From: Chalara sp. BL73
Taxonomy: Eukaryota; Ascomycota; Leotiomycetes; Helotiales
Direction of reading: 5' to 3'
DNA length: 64,000 nucleotides
NCBI GenBank assembly: GCA_918026815.1
Contig: CAKJVC010000142.1
Location: 372,001 to 436,000 of the forward strand
The notes below the pieces were generated by a model, which was not told where the DNA came from, searched no databases, and saw nothing but the letters and a program-made list of their open reading frames with translations. Shown piece by piece: positions 48,113 through 60,092 of the stretch. Made by a program: the position numbers and the translations under genes. Each line of letters opens with the position of its first letter. Positions within the stretch are counted from its first letter, which is position 1.

Positions 48113-51100
48113 ATGGAACGAAAGTTGTCCAAGAAGATGCCCTCCAACTCTAGACCACCTCTTACAAGCCGTATACGCGCCAGTTTCGATGGCAAACGCA
48201 GTAAATCCATCGAACGCAGCAAATCCGAGGTCACCACTCCTACGTTAGGAACAAATGGATTCATCACACAAGATCCTGAAGCTTTACAAAGTGCCGTGGA
48301 ACGGACAATGAACAGCACCGCATTTCAAGATGCAATCGCAGCAAATCTAGCGAAGCTCTTGAAACCAACTATCAAAAGCGCCCTAGACACAATTCAACCA
48401 GTAGTCGAGACGGTTTATAACCACGAAGTACTTTTGCGCCAAACAAACAAAAGCGTGGAAAATCTACTCGAACGACTAGATCCTGTAGCCGAGGATGTTG
48501 AAGAAGAGTCCAATGCTGGCGATCCACAAACACCAACGCCTGCTTCACCTCGCCGAAGAACCATTGGGCTCTCTTCAAATGGGCCTAATCTCGATGGCAT
48601 CAAACAATTGCTAGAGGAAGACAACGCGCATATGGCCGCAAGATTTCAAGAACTTTCAGCAAAGGTAGAGGCGAACAATAACAAGGTGACAGAGGCACTT
48701 GAGGGAATTAAGAACATAAATGCTGTATTATACCCAACTCAGGACGGGCTAAACTCTCTTAAGCCCATTTTTGAGCAATCGCATACCGCCACTTCTGTGA
48801 TACAGGCTCAGCTAGATCAATTAAATGCTGATGTCGGAGCTAGTAAGCTACTTTTAATCAACGATCCTTTCCAACTGTCTTTCGGGGGAACAGTTGTTCC
48901 CTGTGATATTCCATAAGATAGGAGCTAATTAGAAAACCCAGTTATCGATGCTGTAGGGACTGACCTAGGCTCGAATATCAAAGCGCTGAGCCAAAATTCG
49001 AGAGCAGCAGATGCTTCGATCTTATCCGACCATACCGAAAAATTAGACAGCATCTCCAGAAATGTTGCGGCACTGAAGGATCATACTGAGATTATAGATA
49101 TGCTAAGGGACATAGTCATTACTTTAGAGACCTTAGACGATAGGGTCCAGGCCAGCACGGACAGTCATAAAGAACATTTGGCTGCGATCAATCCACAATT
49201 GGAAGGAGTGCTAAATTCATTGCAATTGCAATCTAGCACATTGTCAGACATAAAAGCCGTGGAATTCCCCAGCACGGAAATTTTAGCTGCACTCCAGAAA
49301 TCGAATGATTCGCATGCAGCGCATGCGATTACCTTAGGCCAGATCAAGGATTTAAGGTCCACACCGGAGGCCCCTCCGGTAGATGGTGCGCCAGAATCTC
49401 AAACTCTGGCAGCTCTAGAAGCGCTTCAAGCAGAGATTGCAACCCTGAAGGATAATATCCAGACAGGGTTAGCCACCACTCAAGAAGAGTTTACTGGTCT
49501 TGGGACAAAGGTTGACGACGTTCTGACTACTCTCGAGGCTCATCGGGTTACAGATACAAGTGCAGATATCTTAGCAGAAGTGCGACAGTCCAATGCTTCC
49601 CACGCTTCGCATGCATCAGCACTCGAAGGAATCAAGTCCTTGAATGTTGCCAATGCTCCTTCGGATGGGCCGCATATTTCCACCATTGCTTCTACCCTCG
49701 AATCTCACACAGCAGCACTTCATACTATTCAGGACTCGATTCAGAACCGTGGAATTGCTTCTACAGGATCCACATATGGTTTGGGTGCCTTTGAAACCGG
49801 CATAAGTGAGATTGCTACAACCCTGGAATCTCACACTATTATTTTAAATGAACTCAAGGATGATGTCAGTGCGGAAATTTTGACTATTCTCAACGAACAA
49901 AACTCCATCCTTGCAGAGCTCCGAGAAGGAGACATGAGCGAGGAGATACTGACTGCGTTGCATGCCTCCAATGACTCCCATACGGCGCATACTACAGCAC
50001 TTAGCGATCTTCATGCAGCAGTCCAAGCATCGAACGTTTCGCATAAAGCACATGCGGGAGTACTAGACGAACTTAGGTCTGCAAGAAGCACAGAACAGAC
50101 AGCTGTCGTTGAAGGCACGTCCAGTCCACAGAATCTTGAAGCAGTAGAGACGCAGCTTGGTGCAATAATGACTAGCCTCGATGACCAGAAGATCGAACTA
50201 TCTGCTATAAAGGAAGCAACACTTACACATATCGACTCGCTTGGTGGCCATGCGGCCGCTTTAGCAGAGATCAAGGCAGTTACTCATTCTTCCAAAGATT
50301 GGCATGAATCTCACACGTCCACATTAGCGGATATTAACTCTGCTATCACTGCCTCCATCGGCTCTCATGCTTCGCACGCCGCCATTTTAGCAGAAATTAA
50401 AGATGTAAGCTTGGAAGCTAATGACCTCCATGCTTCTCATGTTAAAACATTAACCGAGCTCAAATCTGCGGTCTCAGATACGACCGCTAGGCCTCCTGAG
50501 GATAACGCAACAGATACCAAAGCGCTCGAGACTAGTATAGATGCTATACTATCTACTCTTGACGCCCAATCAAACATCTTGTCTCAGATAAAGGAGACCA
50601 CAACAAGCGTTGACACGCTTACAGCCGTCAAGGAGACCCATGAGCTGGTCCAATCGCAGAATTCGCTTCTCTCATCCAAAGACGGAGAAGAATTCCAAAG
50701 AGAACTGCTTGAGAACATCTCATCTCTGAGAGAGATAATCGAAGACTCTAAGGCCAGCCTTGCAGAACAAGGAGCGTCTGTTAAAGATCTCCATGAATCC
50801 ACTGCCGCTTCGAAGTCAGAGATTACCCAAGCAATAGCTGCTCTGAGTCTAGGCGGTGCGGCCGGAGCCGGTGCAGGAGCGATACTATCACAAGATGATG
50901 ATAAGTCTGGCGAGATTCTAGAGCAGATCTTAGCAGTCAAAATGATTGTCGAGAAATCATCCACATCAGCGGATGATGGCAAGTCTGGGCAGATCTTAGA
51001 GCAGGTTACAGCTGTCAAATCGATTGTTGAGAAATCCTCCACAACGGTAGATGGGTTGCGGGATTCTACCTCAGCGATAGCTGCACAAATAGATATCAAC

Positions 51101-52450
51101 CACACAACAATTACTACAAGTATAACCACGCTCAGTGATGAGTTGAAAGCAGAGGTGGATGCTACTGGTACTGCAATTACGGACTCGTTGAATGTTCTTG
51201 GTGACAATGTAAAGAGCATTGACCTGAGCTCTCTATCCACCAAGGCTAGCGAGAACCAACAGGTGATAAAGGAGATAAGTTCCTTACTTGGCGCTGTTCA
51301 TGACGATATTAAAGCAAGTGGCAACCACATGGCTGGCTTGACAGATGGCTTTCATCTGAATGACAAGGGGGTTGGTCAGTTAAAAGAGCATGTAACAAAA
51401 ACCCTCTCTCCAAGTTCTACATCACGAACGCCAAATGAAATACAGAGCCAGTGGGAAGAATCACGCAAGTCTGATGTGGCATCTGTTGACACATCTGGGC
51501 ATAACCACGAAACACTACCGATTCCAGATATCAAAGGGGATGGTGCTGTAGTTGTGACCCACTCAGACCAGGTCTTAGAAGAGGACGCCGTCCCAAAGCA
51601 AAGTTCTGTTGAGACTATAGACCCAGAAATAGCAGCTTCAACTGTAGCTAATGACTCATCAGTATTAGAGCAAGCTAAAGATGATGGCGCAACTTTAGAG
51701 ACAAACTCTGAAGAAGAGGCAGAGTCCGCTGCTGACAAAGAAGTGAAGCCAGTTTCTGGCCCAGCGCTTATCCTCAAGAATCAAGCTGAACCCCTTGTTG
51801 AGGAGGCGGAGGACAATTCAACTGGCACAGATCATCCAATCGATATAGAGGAGCCAGCAAAGATCGAGGATCATGCCCAAGGAGAAAAAGCAATTGATAA
51901 AGATAACTCAGTACCCGAGGATGGTATATCGAAACACGCTGTAGAGCCAGTGCAGAATGAAGAGCCTCTTCAACAGGATGGGGCAACTGAAGAGGAACCA
52001 GCTCAAGCAGAAGGATCGCACCAAAAAGAGGATTTAGTCAAAGCAGATGAAGAAGCCACAAAATACCCGTCAGTAAAAGATGAAGATGAAATCTCAGAGC
52101 CTTTGGTAGCATCACCAGATACAACAAAAGAGGCTATAGCAGAAAGCCCTCAATCAGTAATATTTGCGCCTGAGTCTCCCAAAGAGGACCCTGAGACTAC
52201 TTCCAAAAAGACTGAGGCTCTCGACGAGCCACTGTCAGATCCTAAGTCGCCTGGGTTCAGCGAGGCCGAATCCGAATCCGCTTCAACATCCGCTATTGCG
52301 TCCCCTACGTCGCCTTCTTTCCCAGGCAAAAGCGGCAAGAAAGGCAAAAAAGACAAGAAAGAGAAGAAAGAAAAGAAGGGCAAGAAGGATAAGAAGACTG
52401 CGTTTGTGTTTGATCCAGAGGATAATGATGAGGGCACTGCCATTGGTTAA
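48113..52450 (+). CDS. Large histidine-patterned coiled-coil protein, unknown function
   Basis: Two exons, 48113-48842 and 48933-52450 (intron GTAAGC...TTAG, 90 nt), give about 1,415 residues. Parts: a basic Ser/Pro-rich head (about 1-60); helices with a Thr/Pro linker (60-300); a long heptad region (about 300-1010) in which Ser-x2-Ser-His-x2-His-x3-Leu-x2-Ile/Leu-Lys recurs about eight times; a tandem 26-residue duplication (nucleotides 50894-51049, DDKSGEILEQILAVK / DGKSGQILEQVTAVK); a Glu/Ala/Asp-rich low-complexity tail (1080-1370); and a final Lys-rich block (GKKGKKDKKEKKEKKGKKDK) before FVFDPEDNDE. No enzymatic domain, membrane span or signal peptide is seen. It resembles fungal proteins annotated only as hypothetical or 'chromosome segregation ATPase-like'. 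A scaffold or cytoskeletal role is possible but unproven. The ATG at 48113 or one eight codons later (MPSNS) may be used. Confidence 0.85.
50894..51049 (+). repeat. 78-bp tandem duplication inside the coiled-coil gene
   Basis: Two copies, 50894-50971 and 50972-51049, are in phase and encode 26 residues each (DDDKSGEILEQILAVKMIVE and DDGKSGQILEQVTAVKSIVE and following). Differences are mostly synonymous or conservative. Confidence 0.85.
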
Positions 52451-53800
52451 GTTTGAAGATTAATGATTTTCCGGGGTTCCTTTAGTGGCTTATTAGGGGT
52501 GGTGCATATTAGAAAGTATTTGGACGGCACTGGGCTTACCACAACCTTCAGTTGGTCTGCGGAGTTTAGGTCACCGCTGCTGGCATCGCCAATAGTCAAA
52601 TATATCCATCTTTTAGCTCAATCACCGCCTTAATGTTTGGCCCTAGTGATAATACAATTTAATCTACCGAGAGTACCAAAAAGATCTCAAGCTCGATATG
52701 ACTGCTGCTGCGAAAAGCATTATCCAGTTATCATCATTGATCAGCTGACAACATCCATTCGCCCCCTTTTGTGGAGACGAGACTAAGCGAGCTTAGAGTG
52801 CTTGACATGACATCAACCTGTTTGTACAGCTTGAATCAGCTGTAATACAACATCTAACCACTAAAAATAAGCGCCTTATCACTGAGGAATCTGCGCTTTC
52901 AGCTGAACTTGCCCTGGTATGTAGCAAATTTATTATGATAGCTTATCCATGCTTGGAAACATACACAATACAATTTTTACATCGTAGTCGAACCCTACTA
53001 AATGTTAAAGTACATAGCTTGTGATCAAAGTCAAGAGCTTTATGGGAAGGTCTTCCCAGCCAGAATTATTGTACCTGTTGCATGTCGAGGTTCTGAAACT
53101 ATTGCCTCATCGCTGATAGCCTGGCATAGCTTGTGCGAAATTGGAAACCAAGTCCCACAAAGGAGCCGCAAGACCATCAGCCAATCAACGTAATGCTCTC
53201 GCACTGTCTGACACCACCGACCCCATAACATCAAGTTGCTTTACTGTAAGATAGCATCATACGGAGGCTTCGGCAGTGTTCCGGCCCGTATTCAGATCTC
53301 ACATCGCACGACTACGTACGGCAGCACCTACAATACGAGTTTTGTTCAAGCATTAGAATTTTCGTCATCTGGTAAAATTTACTCCTGCGGGTTCAGTTGC
53401 GATCTTTCAGACTCAAGTACGGCCGCCGTAGTCAGCATGCGCCACATTTCCGCTTGAAATTTTTCTTACAACTGGGATTCCTACATCACCAAGAACCCGG
53501 CATGTCGTGTTTGTGGATAACATTGGTTGCTCAGTATTTCGTGTGCTTTATCTTTATGTCTAAATATTGACGTGAGATTGTATTACTGGTTACCTCTACT
53601 AGTTATGCAGTTATGGAGTTGGGATGAAATGCTGCATTGTGGTGCCTGTTCTAGGGTTGCTGTACGAAGTAATGTATATAAGTAGAAGACTCTTTCCCGA
53701 TATTTCTCTCAAAACCCAATCTACACGTTACACTCTTCCTACACTTATCTTAAATACCTCAAAGCATAAAGGCCCCAATCAATTTTGAACATACATCAAA
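52451..53800. other. Intergenic, no gene supported
   Basis: 1.35 kb between two plus-strand genes. It includes the promoter of the secreted protein at its right end. Confidence 0.5.
53675..53682 (+). promoter_or_regulatory. TATA box of the small secreted protein gene
   Basis: TATATAAG about 120 bases upstream of the ATG at 53801, followed by a pyrimidine-rich stretch typical of fungal transcription start regions. Confidence 0.6.
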
Positions 53801-54126
53801 ATGCGGTTCCTTACTCTTGCCCTTAGCATCCTGGGCACCACAGCCTTCACATCCGCTCTCCCTTCTCCTCTCGCAGACCCTCAAACCACCACCACTTCCT
53901 GCACGCCAGGGCGATCCTACTGCCAGGTCTGCCAACCTCATCAGGACGGCTACCCTCCAAACTGCGTGGTAAGTTTTGTTGCCGTTAATCGGTTCCCTCG
54001 TAAGCTGATGTGAGGTTTCAGGGAGTTTGTGGCGATGATGGCGTAACCATCACTATTACCCAGCATTGCCCTATTGTTTGTGCTACTCAGTGCGAGTTCC
54101 CTAGTTGTCCATTGGTTTGTGCTTAG
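53801..54126 (+). CDS. Small secreted cysteine-rich protein (effector candidate)
   Basis: Two exons, 53801-53968 and 54022-54126 (intron GTAAGT...TTTCAG), give 90 residues. A clear signal peptide (MRFLTLALSILGTTAFTSA) is followed by a short Pro/Thr-rich spacer and a compact domain with ten cysteines in about 58 residues, arranged SCTPGRSYCQVCQ, NCVGVC, HCPIVC, QCEFPSC, PLVCA. An even number of cysteines suggests five disulfides. No match to hydrophobins, CFEM or other named small secreted families is apparent: the cysteine spacing differs from the eight of CFEM and hydrophobins. Such proteins are often called effector candidates or antimicrobial peptides, but nothing here fixes the role. The upstream TATA box and the intron support a real gene. 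Confidence 0.78.
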
Positions 54127-54880
54127 GCTATTCAGTATGGGATGACATGGTAGGGAACTCACATGAGTGATGGTTAGGAGTCACTGATTACATATGGGCG
54201 ATATTTGGTAGAATAAAAGGATATGGGTATAAAATACTAGCACGGAGGATTTCAATGTAATAGACCAGTCCAATCATGTTACTACGAGATAAAATTGCGT
54301 GGTTAGAATCTATTAATGCAATCTAGTATAAGAGAATGAGACCTAAGAGATTTGGTACTTTTTCAAATGCAGGGGTTCCAGGCGGCCCAAAGTAAAAAAG
54401 AGCAGACCTTTATCCCCTGGTAGTTTACAGAGCCTCTGACAGCTGTTTCTGGCTTTGCTTTACTTAATTGCTATTAGACTTTTGTTTCGTACCAAAGATA
54501 AGGTATTCTTGCTTCTAAAGTTGGTTCTCATCAACGAAATATGTATGGACGTCTAAAACTGTCCTTGAATCCTTTGAAATTGTCACCAACGTACAATCGA
54601 TGCAGGGTGACTCCACCAACCTGAAATTTGAACAAAGAGGATTTAAGGTGAACAAAGGGTTCGCGGGCTCTCGGGCTCTGTTGGGAGCCTGCTTTATGGC
54701 CTTGTGGTGTTTAATATATTTTGGCTGCTAACGATAAAGGTTCCTTCTACATTTAGCGAACAGCAATTTGTCTAGCCTTTTATTTATGCCTTACGCAAGG
54801 CTTCAACTCCAATTTCATCAACAATAAAATCTGCAGCAGCCTCCCACATAACAGCGCAAGAATTTTCAGATAACTTCACG
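54127..54880. other. Intergenic, no gene supported
   Basis: No feature was identified beyond the presumed 3' UTR and the promoter of the oxygenase gene. Confidence 0.5.
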
Positions 54881-56482
54881 ATGGAAGAGAGCTATTTGAG
54901 ACAACTGAGATCCACGTTGGACGAATACGAGTCTACAGCTAATTTCTGCTGTGGTGGATCTATCCCAGTGCCTGATGCGCCCCCTACATATGGCGACGTC
55001 ACGAGCGAGAAGAGTAAAGTTGGCAGTCCTCCAATTACGGTGAGGTTTGAAGGCCAAGATGGCTCTCTTGGCAAGGTTGTGTTGCCAGGAGGAGATGTTG
55101 AGAACTTGATGAATGCTTGCACGCCAGCAACCTTTGGCAATTCAATGTGGGACCCTTATTGCAATCTACAACGATCTTTTGGAAGACTAACTCTCTGAGT
55201 TAGAGGAGATATATACGATGAGAACATCAGAAAGGCTGGAAAGCTGGATAATACCCAGTTCTCCTCAAGCTTCTCTCCATATGATTTTGGTATCGTGGAA
55301 GCAGTCGGCAGAGCCCTCGCTCCAGGAGTTCGTCGCTTTGCTGAAGATGACGAGATTCAATATAGCTCACCAATTTTCGTAGCTGAGCTTTACAAGTTGA
55401 ATGTGAGTCGAATTTCTAGACGGCCAGGGTGTAATAGCTAAGGTTATGACAGGTGTACTCCGCACCTGGAGATAAGTTCACCGAGCACATCGACACCCCC
55501 AGAGGGCCAACTCATTTCGGTAGCCTTGTTGTATCTCTCCCCACTTCTCACTCCGGTATGCTCTTAGAGCCCTCTACAATCAAGTACATTCAAGCTAAGA
55601 TGACCATAGGTGGCGAGCTTCGAGTTAATCATAAGGGCCATAGTAAACTCTTTGCTTTTGGTAGTGACTCAACGGCTCTAGACATTACATGGGCAGCATT
55701 TTATAGTGATTGTAAGCATGAAGTCTTGCCAGTGGTCTCTGGTCACCGCATAACTCTGACCTACAACCTCTTTCTCTCGCACGGCCACCGTACTCGCAAA
55801 AATATCCAGGAATCTTTAGTCTCGGGATTGGTTATTGATCCAGAATATTACCCTATCTATCAAACCCTTGCAGAGCTCTTGCAACAACCAGGGTTCATGA
55901 ATGAAGGAGGGGATCTTGGTTGGTTCTGCGAGCATATGTACGCACATACTGACCAAACGTTTGATCATCGTTGCCCACAGGCCCTGAAAGGACTTGACTT
56001 CGTACTTTTAAGTGTGTTTCAGTCACTTGGACTTAAGCCTGAAATGAGACCCGTCTATGAGGGTGTGCACAACCGAGGCTACTCAGATGAGGATGACGAA
56101 CTCAAGTCTACAGTTGTTGGACGGCGGTTTCGCCCCGTCGAGTACTCAACCTCAGAAATTGGAGAAGGCGAGAGCGTGCTCGATGATGGGTGAGTTCCCG
56201 TGATTCCTGAGCATAATCTCAATAAGCAATAAACTGACGTATCACAGATGGTCGTGCAATTGGTTTGGCTGGGAAGATTGGGAGGATATAACCTGGCTCA
56301 ATGAGAAATTTCTCCGTGGGAAGTCGGTGGCTATGACTTTCGCGCGATATGGCAACGAATACAGCGCTGATTTTGTTTACTCATTCGCAGCTATTTTTGC
56401 CAACATACCACCATTCGCAGATAGAAACCGCAGAACTGGCAGTTCAGGAAAAGGGGATGTTACCAAAGTGCAAGAGGCATGA
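54881..56482 (+). CDS. 2OG-Fe(II) oxygenase (prolyl-4-hydroxylase-like), probably truncated
   Basis: Non-heme iron oxygenase family. Exons 54881-55146, 55204-55402, 55453-56189 and 56248-56482 give about 478 residues. The first intron (GTGGGA...GACTAAC...TTAG) removes an in-frame TGA. Family marks: NACTPATFG then ENIRKAGKLDNTQFSSSF, the helix IFVAELYKLNVYSAPGDKF, the iron-binding HIDTP (H-x-D), and the distal KHEVLPVVSGHRITLTYNL carrying the second iron His and the 2OG-binding Arg. Downstream of the stop at 56480-56482 the same frame runs on as KKANISIDL, a second TGA, then ATSTVFGLGNISDEFLIDTL, which looks like more protein. Full-length homologues as I remember them are longer, so the 3' part may be lost by mutation; a pseudogene is possible. 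Confidence 0.75.
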
Positions 56483-57154
56483 AAGAAGGCAAATATTTCT
56501 ATAGATCTATGAGCGGACTGCTCTATCCAAGCTCGATGCTACGCAACGAGTACTGTATTTGGTCTCGGAAACATCTCTGATGAGTTTCTTATAGATACTT
56601 TGTGCAAAGCAACATACCTCCTCGTAGTTTAATTAACCCCATCGAAGCATTTCAACGCCTTTCTTGTTCTCCTCATTGGTTTGATGTTGTGGTGTGCGAC
56701 ACGCTAAGATTATATCCTCCCTCGATAGTTGGCGAGATGACTTCGGAAGGCATTTATATGGTTTCGGCCCACGTAGGAAGTACATAAAAGTCTGTGACCG
56801 TGATGTCAAGACCTGAAAGTCTCCCCCCGCTGGGTGTCAGTTCCACTTTGTTTCGGTTTCCATCCTCGGAGTCCACAAGCTTTGCAGACAACCATGTGCG
56901 CCATGCTCATAAACCTCTTATTTATCAGACTCAAACACACAGACCCACTAACGCTCTCGTATATTAGAAAGATCTTAGATCGATGTATGCACTTTGTTTA
57001 TATTTTGCCTTAGGCACCCGTGCCTCCTTTTGGTCTCTCGCGTTCTTTCCTAAAGTGATACAACATTTTAAGAAGGAATCCTCGGGAGTTCTGATCATTT
57101 TCAACATCGTAAATATTACCTATCCCTAATCGTAGGATTCCAGTAGTCGACAAT
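56483..57154. other. Remnant 3' sequence of the oxygenase gene plus spacer
   Basis: From 56483 to about 56630 the sequence reads as protein in the frame of the upstream gene, interrupted by TGA. Beyond that no reading is supported up to the next gene at 57155. Confidence 0.45.
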
Positions 57155-58349
57155 ATGACAAGATCAAGCAGTCCTCAGGTAACCGGTCTTGAACAAGTCA
57201 AGCAAGAGCCGGGCTCCTCCATTACAGTCCCAGTTGATTTGCTGCGCTCACTTGTCGACTCCATTAAACATCTCTGTGATCAGGTCAAGGGCCTTGATCA
57301 TAAGTTATCAATTATGCAATCTGATCACCCGAGCGCGCCGGCTTCTGATCCCCGTTCTGGACGGTTGGCCACATTTGGCCATTTCCAGAAATTGCCTCCC
57401 GAGCTACGTGTAAGCGTCACATACAGGTAGTTGAAAAATCCATGCTCACAAGAAACCTCTAGCTCAAGATCTGGGAGACTGCATTCAACGAACCTCAAGT
57501 TGTTGGTGTCCGTTTCACTGCTGTTTGTGGAAGCCATGGTGGTACATGGAGTTGCAGAGACACTCACATCATTCCTACTACTCCCCGATCGCCTCTTTTT
57601 GATGTAAGCAACGAATCTCGGAGCGTTGCTTTGACGAATTCGATTCCTTTGAGCTCAGAGAACTCAAGAAAAGCCCACAAACCATATATTCGGATCAACC
57701 TACACAACGATATTTTCTGGCTACAGGGCATACACACGTACTATATATTTCAAATTATACATGGTTGTGACGCTATAGCCGGTTTTGCGGGTGAGGTGAA
57801 TACGCCCACCAGTGAAAGATGCTTGCTTGATTGAACAGCTGTTAACTTTTATGGTGTGCTTAGGAAATCACATGTTTAGCTTTACATGAGCAAGAGTTCT
57901 TCGACAACCTGAGCAGCGACTTCTTGGAGAAAATACAGTATCTCTTTCCACGGCTGACCAAACTCTTCTTGATTGTTGGCAGCGAGGCAATGTTTATCAA
58001 AGGAAGCATTAAACTAAAGGAGCCAACTCGTCGACCATGGACATACAACCTCCGAAGCTCTCAAGGGCAACATTGGGGCCACCTTACCAAGACGACGGGC
58101 TGGCTTATGATGAAGGAGATGGCAGAAGAAAGGATAGATATGATTTTTGAGGAGAGAGAAGAGCTCAGAGATGAAGTTGGAATCGACTGTGAGTATGTCG
58201 AATACTCGAGGTTCAGCGGCTGATACTTAAAAGTTGACGATGAAAGCCATCCTTTGAACTATGAGGAAGGCTACTGTTCGCTGTTCATCTGTGTAGGCGG
58301 CCTTGAGATCGAGTATCGGGAAATAGTCGTTGACGAGGGCTCAGCCTAA
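57155..58349 (+). CDS. 2EXR-domain protein
   Basis: Four exons, 57155-57409, 57463-57790, 57880-58188 and 58234-58349, give about 335 residues. An N-terminal low-complexity and helical segment (VPVDLLRSLVDSIKHLCDQV KGLDHKLS) precedes the 2EXR core FGHFQKLPPELR + LKIWETAFNEPQVVGVRF, the typical LPPELR-LKIWE joint, which is split by the first intron. The body continues with RSVALTNSIPLS, INLHNDIFWLQGI and a Leu-rich region LFPRLTKLFLIVGSEAMF. It ends with VGIDFDDESHPLNYEEGYCS and LEIEYREIVVDEGSA. Splice sites GTAAGC, GTGAGG and GTGAGT all keep the frame. Its function is unknown, as for the 2EXR gene at 36.3 kb. Confidence 0.82.
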
Positions 58350-58862
58350 GTCCAATGATTACAATCTGCATGTTCTCCATGGTCACTAAATGACTAGTAA
58401 TGGCAGAGTCTGGCCCAAGGGAACGCGGTTGATATGCTTCCAAGAACATGACTTGTTTCCAAAATGGCTACTAAAAGGTTTGATCTTTAAGAAAGGCTGC
58501 GGAATGTTTAGCATTTGCTTGACAGAGAATAGGTACAATCTCAATTTCAGAAAAGTATCTACGCTGCCCTGATCGCTGAGCATTAGACCAGATTGCAGGA
58601 AGCTTAGGTCTCTCCTCCTCCCAACAAACCTACCCTTCGAAATGCCAAAAAGACTTATGATAAGCATTTGAATTGCGAAAAATGATGGTAACGCGCGGAA
58701 GAAAAGTGATGAAGAACACAAATATTCACAGACGTTTAAGTCAATGCCAAACTCAGAAACGATTTAGTCATATGAAAACCGACGTGCTTATTTCTATGAA
58801 AGGACACTTTCCTTTTGGGGCTTGGTATTTATCTTTTCATTACTTATAATACAAGGCTGACG
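58350..58862. other. Convergent intergenic spacer
   Basis: No feature seen; antisense frames overlap each other and look random. Confidence 0.5.
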
Positions 58863-60092
58863 TTATGCCGATTCCAAATAAGAGCCGGCGAGCCATACTA
58901 GAGAACATCCTGCGAGCCCTAACGCTCCAAGAGTCTTCTTGCTCCACCAGCTATCATCCGTAGCCACCTTTGCGGCTCTAATTCTCTTTGTGCTGTGGTT
59001 TTCCAGTAGAGGGGTGGCTGAGGTAGTGTTCGCCTCAGCAGCACGCGCCGCATCAATGGCTTCAGCTCGCTCCCGCAGCTCAGCAATCTTCTTGCCAAGC
59101 AATAGCAAGTCTTCAGACTCTGTATCGTTCCCAATGCTATCAACCTCCACTTTCTGCACATTTCCGAAGAAGTCCATCAATAGTCTGTTCCTTCCACCTT
59201 GTTCTCCGCCTGGGAATAGGTCCCACCTGAATCCTGGGCGAGAGTGGATCTTTGCCTCATCGTAGCTGTCGAACAGATCTCCAACTGTCTTCCTACTGCT
59301 GGGTTCCCGGACATGAGTCTCGAGGAAGTCAAGATTGTAATATGTGTATCGGTCAATAACCGCGACCCCCACATCGTTGTCTGCATGGTGAGAATATGAT
59401 GACTGGTCGATCTCTGAGGAGCCCGTCGCTATAATATTTGGGGAGTAGAATTTGCTGTACATGGTGTTCGCCTGGCACGTATCAATCATGAAGAGTAGTT
59501 CATGATATCTAGTCTATCAGCAAACGTATGAACGTGTCATGGTATAGAATACGCACCTCTTCTTCTCCCACATTTGCTCAAATGCGTCAGCCAAATCGAA
59601 CGCGCTGATTTCTTCTGCATCTTGAAACTTGAGAAACTCGTTTCCACCATGCCCTGTCATGTATACCAAGATATTGCTTCGATCGTCCGTCAACAACCTC
59701 TTGCTTCTCGGCATTTCCTCTCCTACCCTATCCGTCAATAGCCGTATGAAGTTCTCGACCGTCACTTCATATCCCCTATAGTCGACCTCAATATTGTCTC
59801 CATACAAGTCCACTGCGCGATCCGCGTTACTGTATACCGTCCCGGGGAAGGCGTTTCGAGGATTGCATGCCATGTCATCCGGCAACATGAGAATGATTTG
59901 CGAGTCCGGTATACCCAGTCTCTTCACAGTCCGATATAAGGAAAGAACATTGGCCAAATGTCTATAATTGAACCAGAACCGTGAGGTTGATACGAGGACC
60001 GCCCAGTTGCTTGTATGTTCTGCAGCTACTGGCATTGGAGCCAGCAGCGAGGTCAAGACCAAGGGTAACTGTAAAAGATTGTTTAACCTCAT
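58863..60092 (-). CDS. gpi8: GPI-anchor transamidase catalytic subunit Gpi8 (PIG-K)
   Basis: Caspase-like cysteine protease (clan CD, family C13) that cuts the C-terminal signal of precursor proteins in the ER and joins them to GPI. Exon 1 is 60092-59557, intron 59556-59509, exon 2 59508-58863, giving about 393 residues, near the 411 of yeast. A signal peptide ([20 protein letters not shown]) is followed by [20 protein letters not shown]. Catalytic His lies in [10 protein letters not shown] (about residue 148), catalytic Cys in [11 protein letters not shown] (about residue 190). Diagnostic stretches are [62 protein letters not shown] and [18 protein letters not shown]-terminal membrane span ([18 protein letters not shown]) is present. 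The gene is divergent from the phosphatase-family gene on the right. Confidence 0.95.

Noticed and set aside
55147..55203. In-frame TGA in the oxygenase first exon, read at first as a pseudogene mark
   Set aside because: A GTGGGA donor, a GACTAAC branch site and a TTAG acceptor flank it, and removing the intron joins two well-matching family blocks in frame.
57791..57879. Stop codon in the middle of the second 2EXR gene
   Set aside because: An intron with GTGAGG donor and TTTAG acceptor removes it and restores a coherent frame, so the gene is not called broken.
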